From Candidatus Bathyarchaeota archaeon (GTDB lineage: Archaea > Thermoproteota > Bathyarchaeia > TCS64): a stretch of 5,858 bases of DNA. The DNA lies in assembly GCA_030613835.1 (NCBI GenBank), contig JAUWLH010000104.1, forward strand, positions 1 through 5,858. The letters run 5' to 3'. A model generated the notes under the pieces. It saw nothing but the letters and a program-made list of their open reading frames with translations, was not told where the DNA came from and did no database searches. This document shows positions 4,592 to 5,858 of the stretch, in pieces (the stretch's first letter is position 1; every line of letters begins with the position of its first letter). Both the position numbers and the translations under genes were made by a program.

Positions 4592-4900
4592 CTATTCTTC
4601 CTCTTTACCGAAGTCAAGAATCTTCGAGTCGCCGGGGTCGTTAATTACCATGGCTGATACGGGATAAGGTTTCCCACATAGCATGCCAAGGTCAACGCTG
4701 TCCTTGTCGTGGTTCCAGACGGGTATGTTTCCTAGTTTGCCATGCTCGATGATGGCCTCTTTGTAAATTTTGGGGCAGTTGGAGCTTATTATAGCCATCT
4801 TTGCTCTTCCTCTTCTCATGTCTCTAACCGCCTGCTTGGAACCTAATTGGATCTTGCCGGTTGATAGAGCGAGTCTCAGCTGTGGATCTATGCTACTCAT
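4592..4900 (-). CDS. rpl30e: 50S ribosomal protein L30e
   Basis: A 102-residue protein of the L30e/L7Ae-like RNA-binding fold, the normal length for archaeal L30e. Recognisable segments are LALSTGKIQLGSKQAVRDMR (8-28), the AKMAIISSNCP strand and loop (33-43), HGKLGNIPVW (53-62) and LGMLCGKPYPVSAM (71-84). It is a component of the large ribosomal subunit. The start at ATG 4900 overlaps the end of rpoA2 by eight bases, and GAGAGG (4914 back to 4909) lies eight bases upstream, so start and translational coupling are well supported. One base separates its TAG from the nusA ATG. The order rpoA2, rpl30e, nusA is conserved in archaea. Confidence 0.94.
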   Translation of the reverse strand: MSSIDPQLRLALSTGKIQLGSKQAVRDMRRGRAKMAIISSNCPKIYKEAIIEHGKLGNIPVWNHDKDSVDLGMLCGKPYPVSAMVINDPGDSKILDFGKEEE

Positions 4901-5858
4901 CGCTTTTTCCTCTCTGTGTCATGAACAGCTCAACGCTTCCTGTTCCCAGGGGCATTGACTGTCCGACGATTATGTTTTCGATGACCCCTTTAAGTGGATC
5001 GATTTCTCCCTGTATCGCGGCGTTGACAAGGTGCTGGATGGTCAGCTCGAAAGCCGCTCTGGCTAGAACGCTTGATTTATCTCCGCTGATGCCGTGTCTG
5101 CCGATCTGCTGTACGGTGCCAGTCTTGGTCATGATGTCCGAGACCAGCATAACGTGCCTGATGTCGACATCTAGTCCCTGCTCTGAGAGGACCGCGTGGG
5201 CCTCCCTGATGAGGGCGTTTCTCGCCGCCTCGATTCCGAAGATGTTGGCGATCTCGTGGACGTTGTTGGTCGTTGTCTTGGCAGGGTCGATGCCAGAAAT
5301 CCTTTGCACGCCCTCCAGATTGCTTCCATCAGTCCTGATGATCCACTCACCGTTTTCGATGGTGGTGAGGACACGCTTGATCTCGGGGATGCCCCTGATC
5401 TGTGCCTGAGTGAATGCCTTGATGATGGAGTCAGGGTTGTTTTTCTTGTCCTCTTCGAAGCTTACGAGGTACTCGTACTCGCCCTCCTTGGAGTACTCGT
5501 ATGGGATAACTGCCTCTGCCTCGTCGAGGGATACGCTCAGCGTCTCCATCCTCTCGGGGTCCAAGGTGAACCTTACGCCCTCTGCCCTGAGGTCAACGTT
5601 GACCGTGTCGATGATGTCATCGATGGAGGTATAGGTTAGTAGTTTTGCTACCTCACGTGCCTTCTTCTCGGTCTTTCTGTGTTTCTCGTCAAGGAATATG
5701 TTCATGACGGGTGTGGACGGTTTCTTGCGGGCATCGACGATCTCGATAAGCCTTGGCAAGCCCAGTGTTACGTTCAGCTCCGCGACTCCCGCGTAGTGGA
5801 AGGTCCTTAGGGTCATCTGTGTACCGGGCTCGCCGATACTCTGGGCCGCCAGGATCCC
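4893..5858 (-). CDS. rpoA2: DNA-directed RNA polymerase subunit A'' (Rpo1C), 3' 321 codons; 5' end outside the window
   Basis: The largest-subunit C-terminal part of archaeal RNA polymerase. The frame is open to the right edge, where it reads ILAAQSIGEPGTQMTLRTFH, so 14 codons precede the first Met in the window. QMTLRTFHYAGVAELNVTLG is the trigger-loop/helix region that closes over the incoming nucleotide. PRLIEIVDARKKPSTPVM follows, then a variable insert rich in Glu/Lys and the conserved tail with SDIMTKTGTVQQIGRHGISG and LARAAFE. It ends GKSDE-TAG. The length present fits the distal part of a normal A'' chain, whether encoded as a separate A'' gene or fused to A', which cannot be decided here. 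No intein interrupts the trigger-loop region, a common intein site. It overlaps rpl30e by eight bases. Confidence 0.95.
   Translation of the reverse strand, partial: GILAAQSIGEPGTQMTLRTFHYAGVAELNVTLGLPRLIEIVDARKKPSTPVMNIFLDEKHRKTEKKAREVAKLLTYTSIDDIIDTVNVDLRAEGVRFTLDPERMETLSVSLDEAEAVIPYEYSKEGEYEYLVSFEEDKKNNPDSIIKAFTQAQIRGIPEIKRVLTTIENGEWIIRTDGSNLEGVQRISGIDPAKTTTNNVHEIANIFGIEAARNALIREAHAVLSEQGLDVDIRHVMLVSDIMTKTGTVQQIGRHGISGDKSSVLARAAFELTIQHLVNAAIQGEIDPLKGVIENIIVGQSMPLGTGSVELFMTQRGKSDE

Noticed and set aside
4591..4617. Longer nusA start at 4617
   Set aside because: It would overlap the end of rpl30e by 26 bases and lacks the well-placed GAGG that precedes ATG 4590.
4861..5639. Several long plus-strand frames opposite rpoA2
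   Set aside because: They are mirror frames of the conserved RNA polymerase gene with no independent support.

Overview
The window is archaeal chromosomal DNA. The evidence is a split RNA polymerase A'' subunit followed by ribosomal protein L30e and a short archaeal-type NusA (two KH domains only), Shine-Dalgarno spacing typical of euryarchaea, and a T-run terminator. A Thermoplasmatota or other euryarchaeal host is my best guess; the lineage cannot be fixed from this sequence alone. Five of the seven complete or 3'-complete genes end in TAG, which argues against a pyrrolysine-decoding host.

Layout. Positions 1-286 (minus) hold the first 95 codons of a polysaccharide deacetylase that runs off the left edge. 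Positions 287-1005 carry no intact gene. This stretch is partly AT-rich and contains short open segments that look like gene debris: an orphan 43-codon ORF, a C-terminal tail overlapping a signal- or membrane-type N-terminus by TTGA, a small ORF with a ribosome site, and a C-terminal membrane helix. A 12-bp direct repeat and an imperfect inverted repeat also lie here.

Positions 1006-3614 (plus) are a tight cluster. It encodes a threonine-synthase-like PLP enzyme with an N-terminal zinc ribbon, a MoaD/ThiS-type ubiquitin-fold protein ending in Gly-Gly, and an E1-like MoeB/ThiF/HesA adenylyltransferase with an extra C-terminal domain. Read together, E1 would adenylate the Gly-Gly tail, the tail would become a thiocarboxylate, and the PLP enzyme is the likely acceptor step. 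This is a candidate protein-thiocarboxylate route to a sulfur amino acid and is the most interesting item in the window. A small two-helix membrane protein with a PH-like domain follows (3637-4113).

Positions 4131-5858 (minus) are the transcription/translation operon rpoA2 (5' end outside the window), rpl30e and nusA, tightly coupled by overlaps. It ends in a hairpin plus T-run that begins immediately after the nusA stop codon. The two gene blocks converge at about 4113-4159.
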